Assembly (NCBI GenBank): GCA_011322755.1
Contig: DRLZ01000085.1
Coordinates: forward strand, 1-5,807
DNA: 5,807 nucleotides
DNA from: Crenotrichaceae bacterium
GTDB lineage: Bacteria; Pseudomonadota; Gammaproteobacteria; Methylococcales; DRLZ01
Direction of reading: 5' to 3'
Shown: piece by piece, positions 1 through 5,807 of the stretch
Layout: every line of letters begins with the position of its first letter
Numbering within the stretch: position 1 is the stretch's first letter
The notes under the pieces: model-generated
Told to the model about the DNA's origin: nothing
Databases searched by the model: none
The model's input: only the letters and a program-made list of their open reading frames with translations
Position numbers and translations under genes: made by a program

Positions 1-299
1 GGAAACCCATGGAGAAAATACTTGATAACGCACCAAACCTTAACCGGCGAACAAACAGGTTTAAACGCAGATTGATCGGTAACGCTGCTGAATGCGAAAT
101 GGATGGACAAGGTCGAATTCTCATACCCGAAGAACTTAGATCATACGCTGGTTTCAAGAAAAGTCTCGCATTAATTGGCATGGTCAGTAAATTCGAAATT
201 TGGGATAGCGAGCAATGGGACATCGGTGTTGCCGAAAGTGAGAATGAGGAAGTTGATGATCTTTCAGATGTTCCTGGGCTGGAGGATTTTACTTTTTGA
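1..299 (+). CDS. mraZ: MraZ, transcriptional regulator of the dcw cluster (5'-partial, C-terminal part)
   Basis: MraZ is a DNA-binding protein made of two tandem SpoVT/AbrB-like half-domains. It forms rings and represses its own dcw operon. The visible part (98 residues, open to the left edge, first full codon at 3) covers the inter-domain linker and the whole second half-domain. The diagnostic stretch is NAAECEMDGQGRILIP followed by LIGMVSKFEIWD, closely matching the E. coli protein (ASECQMDGAGRLLI, NKFELWD). From recall of E. coli MraZ (152 aa), about 55 N-terminal residues, i.e. the first half-domain, lie outside the window. The ATG at 9 falls in the linker and is almost certainly internal, not the start. 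The acidic C-terminal tail (ESENEEVDD) is typical in position but not diagnostic. The TGA stop overlaps the rsmH start, suggesting translational coupling. The operator and promoter it would bind are upstream and not visible. Confidence 0.95.
   Translation, partial: KPMEKILDNAPNLNRRTNRFKRRLIGNAAECEMDGQGRILIPEELRSYAGFKKSLALIGMVSKFEIWDSEQWDIGVAESENEEVDDLSDVPGLEDFTF
281..285 (+). promoter_or_regulatory. Ribosome binding site supporting the TTG start of rsmH
   Basis: GGAGG lies inside the 3' end of mraZ, 10 nt before the TTG at 296. It is a near-perfect Shine-Dalgarno core. It supports TTG as the rsmH start because no in-frame ATG lies between here and the conserved HAPVLL segment. Confidence 0.7.
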
Positions 300-1258
300 A
301 AAAAGCACGTGCGGAGCAAGCATCTGATATACATGCTCCAGTGTTGCTTTCAGAATCAATTGATGCACTGGCAATCAAGCCGGATGGAATTTATGTTGAT
401 TGTACGTTTGGACGCGGTGGACATAGCTCTGAAATACTAAAACAGCTTGGAGAGTGCGGTAAATTACTGGCAATTGACAAGGATGAAGCGGCATTAGCTT
501 CTGACAACTGCAAACAGCTTCTTGGCGATTCCAGGTTTGAAATAGAACATGGCAGTTTTGCGAAGCTTGGCATCTATCTCAAGCATCGTGACTGGCTCGG
601 TAAAGTTGACGGTATCTTGATGGACCTCGGTGTTTCATCACCGCAGCTGGACGAGGCGCAACGCGGATTCAGTTTTATCCATGACGGGCCTCTGGATTTG
701 CGCATGAATCAGGCACATGGCGAGAGTGCCGCAGAATGGCTGGCGCATGTTTCGGAGAGTGAGTTGAAAACTGTGTTGCGAGATTTGGGCGAGGAACGGT
801 TTTCTGGACGCATTGCGCATGCAATTATCAGCAATCGTACTGCGACTCCAATTGTTTCTACTTTACAGCTCGCTAGTCTGGTCGAACAAGCCGTTCCCAG
901 GCGTGAGCGAAATAAGCATCCGGCAACCCGGACTTTTTTAGCGATTCGCCTGCAGGTCAACCAAGAGCTAGATGAGTTAAAACAATGTTTGCCTCAGGTT
1001 GTCGAGGCATTAAAAACTGGAGGTCGCATGGCGGTCATTAGTTTTCATTCTCTTGAAGATCGAATCGTAAAGCGATTTATCCGCGACCAGTCACAACCCG
1101 GCGACACTGGGTTAATGGGCTGTGAGCCGATAACCAATCCGCCAAGATTAAAGAAATCAGGCAAGATTTTCCGCGCTTCAGCGTCTGAGTTAAAAGCTAA
1201 TCCGCGCTCCAGAAGTGCGATATTACGGATAGCGGAGCGAACCAGCGTATGCGCATGA
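296..1258 (+). CDS. rsmH: 16S rRNA (cytosine(1402)-N(4))-methyltransferase RsmH (MraW)
   Basis: This SAM-dependent enzyme methylates N4 of C1402 in the decoding centre of 16S rRNA. It acts in the cytoplasm on the assembled small subunit. At 320 aa it is close to the E. coli length (313). Family motifs are complete and in order: HAPVLL (13-18), the SAM-binding loop DCTFGRGGHS (35-44), AIDKDE (59-64), MDLGVSSPQLD (109-119), GFSF..DGPLDLRM (124-137), ISFHSLEDR (248-256) and the C-terminal NPRSRSA (302-308). The start is TTG at 296, in a TTGA overlap with the mraZ stop. A GGAGG sits 10 nt upstream, and no in-frame ATG precedes the conserved core. The 3' end overlaps ftsL by 10 nt. RsmH is a translation-related gene that conservatively sits in the dcw cluster. 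Identity is certain; only the exact start is slightly open. Confidence 0.98.
   Translation: MKKARAEQASDIHAPVLLSESIDALAIKPDGIYVDCTFGRGGHSSEILKQLGECGKLLAIDKDEAALASDNCKQLLGDSRFEIEHGSFAKLGIYLKHRDWLGKVDGILMDLGVSSPQLDEAQRGFSFIHDGPLDLRMNQAHGESAAEWLAHVSESELKTVLRDLGEERFSGRIAHAIISNRTATPIVSTLQLASLVEQAVPRRERNKHPATRTFLAIRLQVNQELDELKQCLPQVVEALKTGGRMAVISFHSLEDRIVKRFIRDQSQPGDTGLMGCEPITNPPRLKKSGKIFRASASELKANPRSRSAILRIAERTSVCA
1234..1237 (+). promoter_or_regulatory. Likely ribosome binding site of ftsL
   Basis: GGAG within the end of rsmH lies 11 nt before the ATG at 1249 and 17 nt before the in-frame ATG at 1255. The spacing favours 1249 as the start. The ATG at 1255 forms an ATGA overlap with the rsmH stop and is the alternative. 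Confidence 0.45.
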
Positions 1259-1509
1259 CAGCATTAATCGTCTTGGTTGTGATATCAGCACTTGGTGTTG
1301 TCTATAGCAAATATAAGTCGCGCCTGCTTTTTGGAGAAATACAACACTTACAAACCAGAATTCAACAAGCTGAAGTCGATCGAGATAATCTGTTACTGGA
1401 GTACACCATGCTGGCAGGTCGAAATGAGCTGGAGCGAAAAGCAACAAAAGAACTCGGGATGATCTATCCAGATCCTGAGTCAATAATTTATTTGAGTCTG
1501 CAAAATTAG
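1249..1509 (+). CDS. ftsL: Cell division protein FtsL
   Basis: FtsL is a bitopic inner-membrane protein of the divisome. In the FtsQ-FtsL-FtsB complex it helps activate the FtsW-FtsI septal synthase. The 86-aa product has one membrane segment (about residues 4-20, TALIVLVVISALGVVYS). A periplasmic heptad-rich coiled coil follows (about 27-60, FGEIQHLQTRIQQAEVDRDNL), and then the conserved tail ERKATKELGMIYPDPESIIYL (62-82), the LGM-x-x-P element of the family. It lies between rsmH and ftsI, the standard ftsL locus. It is shorter than E. coli FtsL (121 aa), mainly because only about three residues precede the membrane segment. The reading frame upstream reaches a TAA at 1198 with no ATG, GTG or TTG, so a longer N-terminus is not available by an ordinary start. 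The ATG at 1255 would shorten it by two residues. Sequence conservation in this family is low; context and topology carry the call. Confidence 0.93.
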   Translation: MRMTALIVLVVISALGVVYSKYKSRLLFGEIQHLQTRIQQAEVDRDNLLLEYTMLAGRNELERKATKELGMIYPDPESIIYLSLQN

Positions 1510-1531
1510 TAGCAGTCAGGAACGGTCTATC

Positions 1532-3268
1532 ATGATTCCTAAACCACACACTCAACCACCACGCTATCAATGGCGCCGACATTTTATCTTGGGCGTGATC
1601 ATGATGGGCATGACAAGTCTGGTCATACGCGCAGCCTGGCTGCAATACCATCAGGATCCCAGACTCATCAAACAGCTCAGAATACAGCACAGGGAAGTTG
1701 TACACCAAAGTGTTGCTCGTGGACGCATACTCGACAGACGCGGAGAAATTCTCGCAAGCAGTGCGCCAGTCCGCTCGATTGGTATCGACAAAACACTGTT
1801 TCAGACCAGTCGAGATTCACTGGCTTTACTCGGTAACGCACTGAATATACCTGTATCAAAACTTCTGAAGACGCTGAGCAAAAAGACGAAATCCCGCTAT
1901 CTGCCAATTAAACGTAGAGTCTCTCCAGCTGAAGCACAACGCGTCGCCGATCTAGGCTTGAGTGGCGTGGTCATTGACCGCCAATACGACCGCTATTACC
2001 CGGCTGGAGAATCAAGCGCTCACCTGGTTGGATTTATCGACAGCAATGGTCGTGGCAAGGCGGGTGCTGAACAAATTTTTGACCAACAGTTATACAGCAC
2101 AGCTGGCGCTTATTCAGTGATTCGTGATCGCAAGCGGCATAAACTTGAAGGCATTGAAGAACTAAAACAGCCTGAAAGCGGAATCGACATTACCCTCAGC
2201 ATTGATCAGCGTTTGCAATATGCTGCGTACAAGGAACTCAAATCTGCGATGGTACGCCATAAGGCCAAGGCCGCAGCTTTTGTGATGCTGGATACACACT
2301 CCGGTGAAATTCTGGCAATGGCAAGTTTGCCAGATTTTAATCCGAACAATAGAGAAGACAGGATCCCGGATCACTACAGAAACCGTTCTGTCACAGACTT
2401 ATTTGAACCTGGTTCAACAATCAAACCATTTACGATTGCGTGCGCATTACAAGCAGGTGTGATTTCTCCTGACACAGAATTCAATACTGCGCCGGGATAT
2501 CTTAGGGTTGGGCGCCACAATGTTAGAGACACTCACAATTACAAGCGGCTTAATACCAGCGGTGTGTTACGAAAATCCAGCAATGTGGGAACAACCAAGA
2601 TTGCTTTAGCAATGGAGCCAAAAATACTTTGGGACTGTTTTCACCGAATACAGCTTGACCAAAAATCATCGGTACACTTTCCAGGTGCAGTTGCAGGCCA
2701 TTTACCGGCTTACCAGGGTTGGGGACAATTTGAACAGGCCACACACGGTTTTGGTTATGGATTAAATACTTCTTTACTGCAATTAGCACACGCTTATACA
2801 GCGATTGCAAATCAGGGGATTGCACCTGATCTGAGTTTACTCAAACAAACCTCAACAAACTCCACCAGAATACTCACGGCAAAAATCGCAAAACAAATAC
2901 TGAAAATGATGGAGGCAGTCGTCAGCACAGAAGGCACTGCGAGTCGCGCCAGAATTCCTGGGTACCGGGTAGCTGGAAAAACGGGAACTGTACAAAAAAT
3001 TATTGAACAAGGCTATTCACACGACCATCATTTGGCATTATTTGTCGGGATTGCCCCTGCCAGCCACCCGCGCTTTGTTATTGCAGTGTTAGTCGATGAT
3101 CCGCAACAAGGTGGATATTATGGTGGCGTTGTCGCAGCGCCAATCTTTGCCAAGGTAATGAAGCAGGCACTACGACTCTACGCCGTGTCGCCTGACAAGG
3201 CATCTGATGCAATCCAACGGATTCCTGTTCCTTACCTGATCGCATCAAATGACAATCTAGCAGAATAA
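1532..3268 (+). CDS. ftsI: Peptidoglycan D,D-transpeptidase FtsI (PBP3), septal class B penicillin-binding protein
   Basis: FtsI cross-links the peptide stems of septal peptidoglycan. It works in the periplasm as the partner of the glycosyltransferase FtsW and is a beta-lactam target. The 578-aa product (E. coli 588) begins with a short basic cytoplasmic stretch (YQWRRH) and one membrane anchor (about 17-37). The class B N-terminal module follows, with RGRILDRRGEILASS (63-77) and HLVGFID (164-170). The transpeptidase domain has all three active-site motifs: S295-T-I-K298 (catalytic Ser, in FEPGSTIKPF), S349-S-N351 and K483-T-G-T486. Their spacing is nearly identical to E. coli (S307, SSN 359-361, KTGT 494-497). 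The ATG has AGGA at 1518-1521, 10 nt upstream. The gene follows ftsL by 22 nt and precedes murE by 12 nt. It looks fully functional; nothing in the active-site motifs suggests an altered enzyme. Confidence 0.98.
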   Translation: MIPKPHTQPPRYQWRRHFILGVIMMGMTSLVIRAAWLQYHQDPRLIKQLRIQHREVVHQSVARGRILDRRGEILASSAPVRSIGIDKTLFQTSRDSLALLGNALNIPVSKLLKTLSKKTKSRYLPIKRRVSPAEAQRVADLGLSGVVIDRQYDRYYPAGESSAHLVGFIDSNGRGKAGAEQIFDQQLYSTAGAYSVIRDRKRHKLEGIEELKQPESGIDITLSIDQRLQYAAYKELKSAMVRHKAKAAAFVMLDTHSGEILAMASLPDFNPNNREDRIPDHYRNRSVTDLFEPGSTIKPFTIACALQAGVISPDTEFNTAPGYLRVGRHNVRDTHNYKRLNTSGVLRKSSNVGTTKIALAMEPKILWDCFHRIQLDQKSSVHFPGAVAGHLPAYQGWGQFEQATHGFGYGLNTSLLQLAHAYTAIANQGIAPDLSLLKQTSTNSTRILTAKIAKQILKMMEAVVSTEGTASRARIPGYRVAGKTGTVQKIIEQGYSHDHHLALFVGIAPASHPRFVIAVLVDDPQQGGYYGGVVAAPIFAKVMKQALRLYAVSPDKASDAIQRIPVPYLIASNDNLAE

Positions 3269-3280
3269 AAGACCAAGTCA

Positions 3281-4849
3281 ATGCTGCCTCAACTGATGCC
3301 ATCTTCAATGACCGAGAATCACAAACAGTTTAATCCGGATCAGCTCATTTCCCGGATTAAGTCATGTCTCGATCTCACGCTAGACAGCAATACAATTCAG
3401 CCCGGGGATGTTTTTGTAGCAATCCCGGGAACACAGAAACATGGTCTTGTCTATGCCAGACAGGCAATCGAGCATGGTGCAAGTGCGATAATCTTCGACC
3501 CTGCAGAGGGTGGTCATGCGTTAGCCCTAGAACTCGCCGGTGATTCTACGATATCTATCTCTTTGATGGAGCAGCCCCATCTGAAAGATCATATCGGATT
3601 GCTGGCGAGCTCTTTTTATCAGCATCCTTCACATAATCTCAATGTAATCGGTATCACCGGAACCAATGGTAAAACCTCATGCAGTCATTTTATCGCTCAG
3701 GCTTTATCGGCACTAAGAGATCAAGGAATTGTGCAAAAAGACTGCGGCTATATTGGCACCTTAGGATGGGGGGGGGCTGGCAAGAATCAACCAACGATGA
3801 ACACCACTCCAGATGCAATTGCATTACACAGAATGTTAGCTGCGTTAAAACAACAGGGAGTCGGTTCTGTTGCAATGGAAGTGTCATCGCACGGACTCAG
3901 TCAAAACCGTATACAAAGCATTCGCATGACTGGCGCTGTATTCACTAATCTTGGGCGTGACCATCTTGACTATCACCAGTCTGTTACCCGGTATCTGGAT
4001 GCCAAACTGGAATTATTCCGCTCAACTGAACTTGCATTTGCAATCATCAATCAGGATGATTCTGCTGCAAATGCTGTTGCTGATGTGCTGGATAACTCGG
4101 TTCGTGTGATTGGTTTTTCCTTGCGCTCAACCAATCATCTAAGTGCTGACAAGTTAACAATCGCCAACACGCTCTATCACCAAAATTTTACATCATTTGA
4201 TATTTGCTACCGCGGTCAATCTTTACAGGCAAAGCTGCCGTTGATTGGTGAATTTAACGTAGCCAACGCTTTAGCAACTGTTGGTGTTTTACTCGGCCTT
4301 GGCATTGATTTCAAACATGCAGTCTATGCATTGCAATATTTAACGCCTGTTGCCGGACGCATGGAAAAAATCAGTACGCACTCTGATAACACTGCTGTCT
4401 ATGTCGATTATGCGCATACACCCGATGCACTTGAGATTGCCCTGAACACAATCAAACAGTGCTGTGCGGGAAAAATATGGCTTGTATTTGGCTGTGGTGG
4501 AAACCGTGATCAGGGTAAACGCAAACAAATGGGTCAAATCGCCTCACGGCTTGCTGACTACAGCATCATCACGGATGATAATCCACGTGATGAAGATGGT
4601 GAAACAATCATCAACCAGATTGTTTCGGGCTGTTCTAAACAACCTGCGCACATCATTCGTGATCGCAATCTGGCAATTCAAACGGCTATTCTCTCTGCAA
4701 GCCCGAATGATACTGTGCTGATTGCGGGAAAAGGTCATGAAACCACACAGGAAATAAATGGTCTGACTATTTCGTGTGACGACCGTCAGATTGCCAAAGC
4801 AATCCTCGAGAAGAATCAACCCACTCATTCATCAAGTACGGAGCAATGA
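3281..4849 (+). CDS. murE: UDP-N-acetylmuramoyl-L-alanyl-D-glutamate--2,6-diaminopimelate ligase MurE
   Basis: MurE is a cytoplasmic ATP-dependent ligase that adds meso-diaminopimelate to UDP-MurNAc-L-Ala-D-Glu. Visible motifs are: Mur N-terminal domain (LDSNTIQPGDVFVAIPG, 34-50), P-loop GITGTNGKTS (124-133), NTTPD (174-178), MEVSSHGL (199-206), NLGRDHLDYH (223-232), AKLELF with K242 as the likely carbamylated lysine, VDYAHTPDAL (375-384), GCGGNRDQGKR (404-414), DDNPRDE (432-438) and GKGHE (483-487). DNPR is the signature that reads mDAP rather than L-lysine, so the organism should have DAP-type peptidoglycan. At 522 aa it is slightly longer than E. coli MurE (495). The start is uncertain: ATGs at 3281, 3296 and 3308 are in frame, all lie before the conserved region, and none has a good Shine-Dalgarno sequence. 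I give the longest. A run of nine G codes for part of W163-G-G-A. The stop overlaps murF in ATGA. Confidence 0.97.
   Translation: MLPQLMPSSMTENHKQFNPDQLISRIKSCLDLTLDSNTIQPGDVFVAIPGTQKHGLVYARQAIEHGASAIIFDPAEGGHALALELAGDSTISISLMEQPHLKDHIGLLASSFYQHPSHNLNVIGITGTNGKTSCSHFIAQALSALRDQGIVQKDCGYIGTLGWGGAGKNQPTMNTTPDAIALHRMLAALKQQGVGSVAMEVSSHGLSQNRIQSIRMTGAVFTNLGRDHLDYHQSVTRYLDAKLELFRSTELAFAIINQDDSAANAVADVLDNSVRVIGFSLRSTNHLSADKLTIANTLYHQNFTSFDICYRGQSLQAKLPLIGEFNVANALATVGVLLGLGIDFKHAVYALQYLTPVAGRMEKISTHSDNTAVYVDYAHTPDALEIALNTIKQCCAGKIWLVFGCGGNRDQGKRKQMGQIASRLADYSIITDDNPRDEDGETIINQIVSGCSKQPAHIIRDRNLAIQTAILSASPNDTVLIAGKGHETTQEINGLTISCDDRQIAKAILEKNQPTHSSSTEQ
3768..3776 (+). repeat. Nine-G homopolymer inside murE
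   Basis: An uninterrupted run of nine G within murE spans the end of a TGG codon and two GGG codons (Trp-Gly-Gly, residues 163-165). The frame is intact at nine. It is the longest homopolymer I noticed in the window and a plausible site of polymerase or ribosome slippage, or of sequencing error. Confidence 0.9.
4840..4843 (+). promoter_or_regulatory. Likely ribosome binding site of murF
   Basis: GGAG at the very end of murE lies 2 nt before the ATG at 4846 and 5 nt before the in-frame ATG at 4849. The spacing favours the second ATG slightly. The first forms an ATGA overlap with the murE stop. Confidence 0.5.
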
Positions 4850-5807
4850 TGACATTGACTGAACTTGCCAGTGCTGTGAATGGTACCTTATCAGGTAAAA
4901 AAGACACACGCTTTACCGGTGTCAGTATTGATGGACGATCGCTAAAACCAGGTGATCTCTATGTTGCAATCAAAGGTGAGCATTATGATGGGCACGATTT
5001 TGTCAACCAGGCCAGTCAGGCTGGTGCGGCGGGTTGTTTAATCGAGTATCCACACCATGCTGATATTGCCTCGGTTCATGTCGACCAGACTCGCCTGGCA
5101 CTGGGTTCCTTAGCAAAATACTGGCGTCAGCGTTTTGAAGATCTACCGGTCATTGCGATTACCGGCAGCAATGGAAAAACTACAGTCAAAGAGTTAACCA
5201 CCAGCATTCTCAGTCAACAATACAAAACGCTTGCAACTGCAGGCAACCTGAATAACGAGCTCGGTGTTCCACTCACCTTGTTAAAACTAACAAATGATCA
5301 CCAGGCGGCTGTAATCGAGATGGGTGCCAATCATCCAGGTGAGATTGCTTATTTGTCAAACCTGACTCAACCAGATATTGGCGTTGTCACCAATGCAGGC
5401 TCAGCGCATCTTGAAGGATTTGGGGATCTACAAGGCGTTGCCAATGCGAAAGGTGAATTGTTTTCAGCTTTATCAGCGAATGCAACCGCGATTATTAATG
5501 CTGATGATGGCTTTTTTTCTGAATGGCAATCAATGGCCAAACAGACAGAAATACTCAGCTTTGGTTTTTCAAAACATGCTGATATTCGAGCAACCAATAT
5601 TAAAGTCAATCCTGTAACACAAGGAATTCACTCTCTATTTCAGCTTGAATACCTCGGTCAGACACAGCAAGTCCATCTCCCGCTATCAGGACGACATAAT
5701 ATCAGCAATGCTCTCGCTGCATCAGCTGTGGGAATCGCGCTCGGTTTAGCGTTGAGTACAATTGCTGATGGCTTGGCCAGTGTTGCTCCAGTTTCAGGGC
5801 GATTACA
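4846..5807 (+). CDS. murF: UDP-N-acetylmuramoyl-tripeptide--D-alanyl-D-alanine ligase MurF (3'-partial)
   Basis: MurF is a cytoplasmic ATP-dependent ligase that joins D-Ala-D-Ala to UDP-MurNAc-tripeptide. It is the last soluble step before MraY and takes the product of MurE. The frame stays open to the right edge, with 320 full codons visible against 452 aa in E. coli. About 130 C-terminal residues, most of the third domain, are therefore outside. Visible motifs, numbered from the ATG at 4846, are: N-terminal domain FTGVSIDGRSLKPGDLYVAI, P-loop ITGSNGKTT (105-113), AGNLNNELGVP (132-142), EMGANHPGEI (158-167), TNAGSAHLEGFG (182-193), AKGELF with K202 as the likely carbamylated lysine, INADD (217-221), LSGRHNISNAL (280-290) and the start of the third domain, PVSGRL (315-320). 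The ATG at 4849 is an equally possible start, one residue shorter. GRHN and the NNE-G-P pattern separate it from MurC, MurD and MurE. mraY would be expected next. Confidence 0.97.
   Translation, partial: MMTLTELASAVNGTLSGKKDTRFTGVSIDGRSLKPGDLYVAIKGEHYDGHDFVNQASQAGAAGCLIEYPHHADIASVHVDQTRLALGSLAKYWRQRFEDLPVIAITGSNGKTTVKELTTSILSQQYKTLATAGNLNNELGVPLTLLKLTNDHQAAVIEMGANHPGEIAYLSNLTQPDIGVVTNAGSAHLEGFGDLQGVANAKGELFSALSANATAIINADDGFFSEWQSMAKQTEILSFGFSKHADIRATNIKVNPVTQGIHSLFQLEYLGQTQQVHLPLSGRHNISNALAASAVGIALGLALSTIADGLASVAPVSGRL

Noticed and set aside
9..299. A complete 96-residue gene starting at the ATG at position 9
   Set aside because: The frame is open to the left edge, and the ATG aligns with the MraZ inter-domain linker. 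Starting there would drop the whole first AbrB half-domain. It is treated as a gene cut by the window edge.
1492..1533. Possible promoter before ftsI (TTGAGT at 1492 and TATCAT at 1528)
   Set aside because: The spacing between the two hexamers is 30 nt, far from the usual 16-18, and the -10-like element runs into the start codon.
1223..1708. 161-codon open frame on the minus strand
   Set aside because: It runs antisense across the end of rsmH, all of ftsL and the start of ftsI, which have clear family support. Its translation shows no recognisable domain and it has no independent context. It is a shadow frame.
3269..3280. Terminator or regulatory element in the ftsI-murE gap
   Set aside because: The 12-nt gap is too short for a hairpin and shows no inverted repeat or T-run. 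The gap at 1510-1531 likewise shows nothing beyond a Shine-Dalgarno.
4464..4721. Second forward open frame inside murE, and similar ones at 1570-1836, 3679-3948 and 5378-5617
   Set aside because: These lie wholly within ftsI, murE or murF in other frames, and their translations have no recognisable motifs.
5512..5518. Seven-T run in murF as a slippery site
   Set aside because: Runs of this length are common in genes of moderate GC. The frame is intact and no stimulatory structure is evident.
1..5807. A novel or accessory system hidden in the window
   Set aside because: Every stretch above 22 nt is covered by a conserved dcw gene with intact motifs, base composition looks uniform by eye, and no insertion, repeat array or foreign gene is visible.

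Overview
The window is a stretch of a bacterial division and cell wall (dcw) cluster. All genes lie on the + strand, packed almost end to end, in the canonical order mraZ - rsmH (mraW) - ftsL - ftsI - murE - murF. This order, an FtsI-type class B penicillin-binding protein directly downstream of a short FtsL, and a MurE carrying the DNPR signature of meso-diaminopimelate (mDAP) ligases all point to a Gram-negative proteobacterium, most likely a gammaproteobacterium. Base composition looks moderate (mid-to-upper 40s % GC by eye). I cannot name the genus.

Layout: positions 1-299 hold the C-terminal part of mraZ, whose 5' end lies outside the window. rsmH (296-1258) starts with TTG and overlaps the mraZ stop by 4 nt. 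ftsL (1249-1509) overlaps rsmH by 10 nt. A 22-nt gap precedes ftsI (1532-3268), and a 12-nt gap precedes murE (3281-4849). murF (from 4846) overlaps murE by 4 nt and runs off the right edge with about 320 codons visible. No gene-free stretch exceeds 22 nt. I see no terminator, no convincing internal promoter, no RNA gene, no mobile element and no CRISPR. The cluster's main promoter and the MraZ binding repeats expected there would lie upstream of the window.

Functionally, MraZ is the cluster's transcriptional regulator and RsmH modifies 16S rRNA. FtsL and FtsI are inner-membrane divisome proteins: FtsL is the activator/scaffold and FtsI the septal transpeptidase. MurE and MurF are successive cytoplasmic ligases that add mDAP and then D-Ala-D-Ala to the UDP-MurNAc peptide, making the pentapeptide that FtsI later cross-links after lipid-linked export.

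All recognisable catalytic motifs are intact. I found no undescribed system here: this is ordinary, conserved core genome. The points worth a second look are small: a TTG start on rsmH, an FtsL with almost no cytoplasmic N-terminus, a nine-G homopolymer inside murE, and an ftsI/murE junction that is in one frame, separated by a single TAA, with no clear ribosome binding site for murE.
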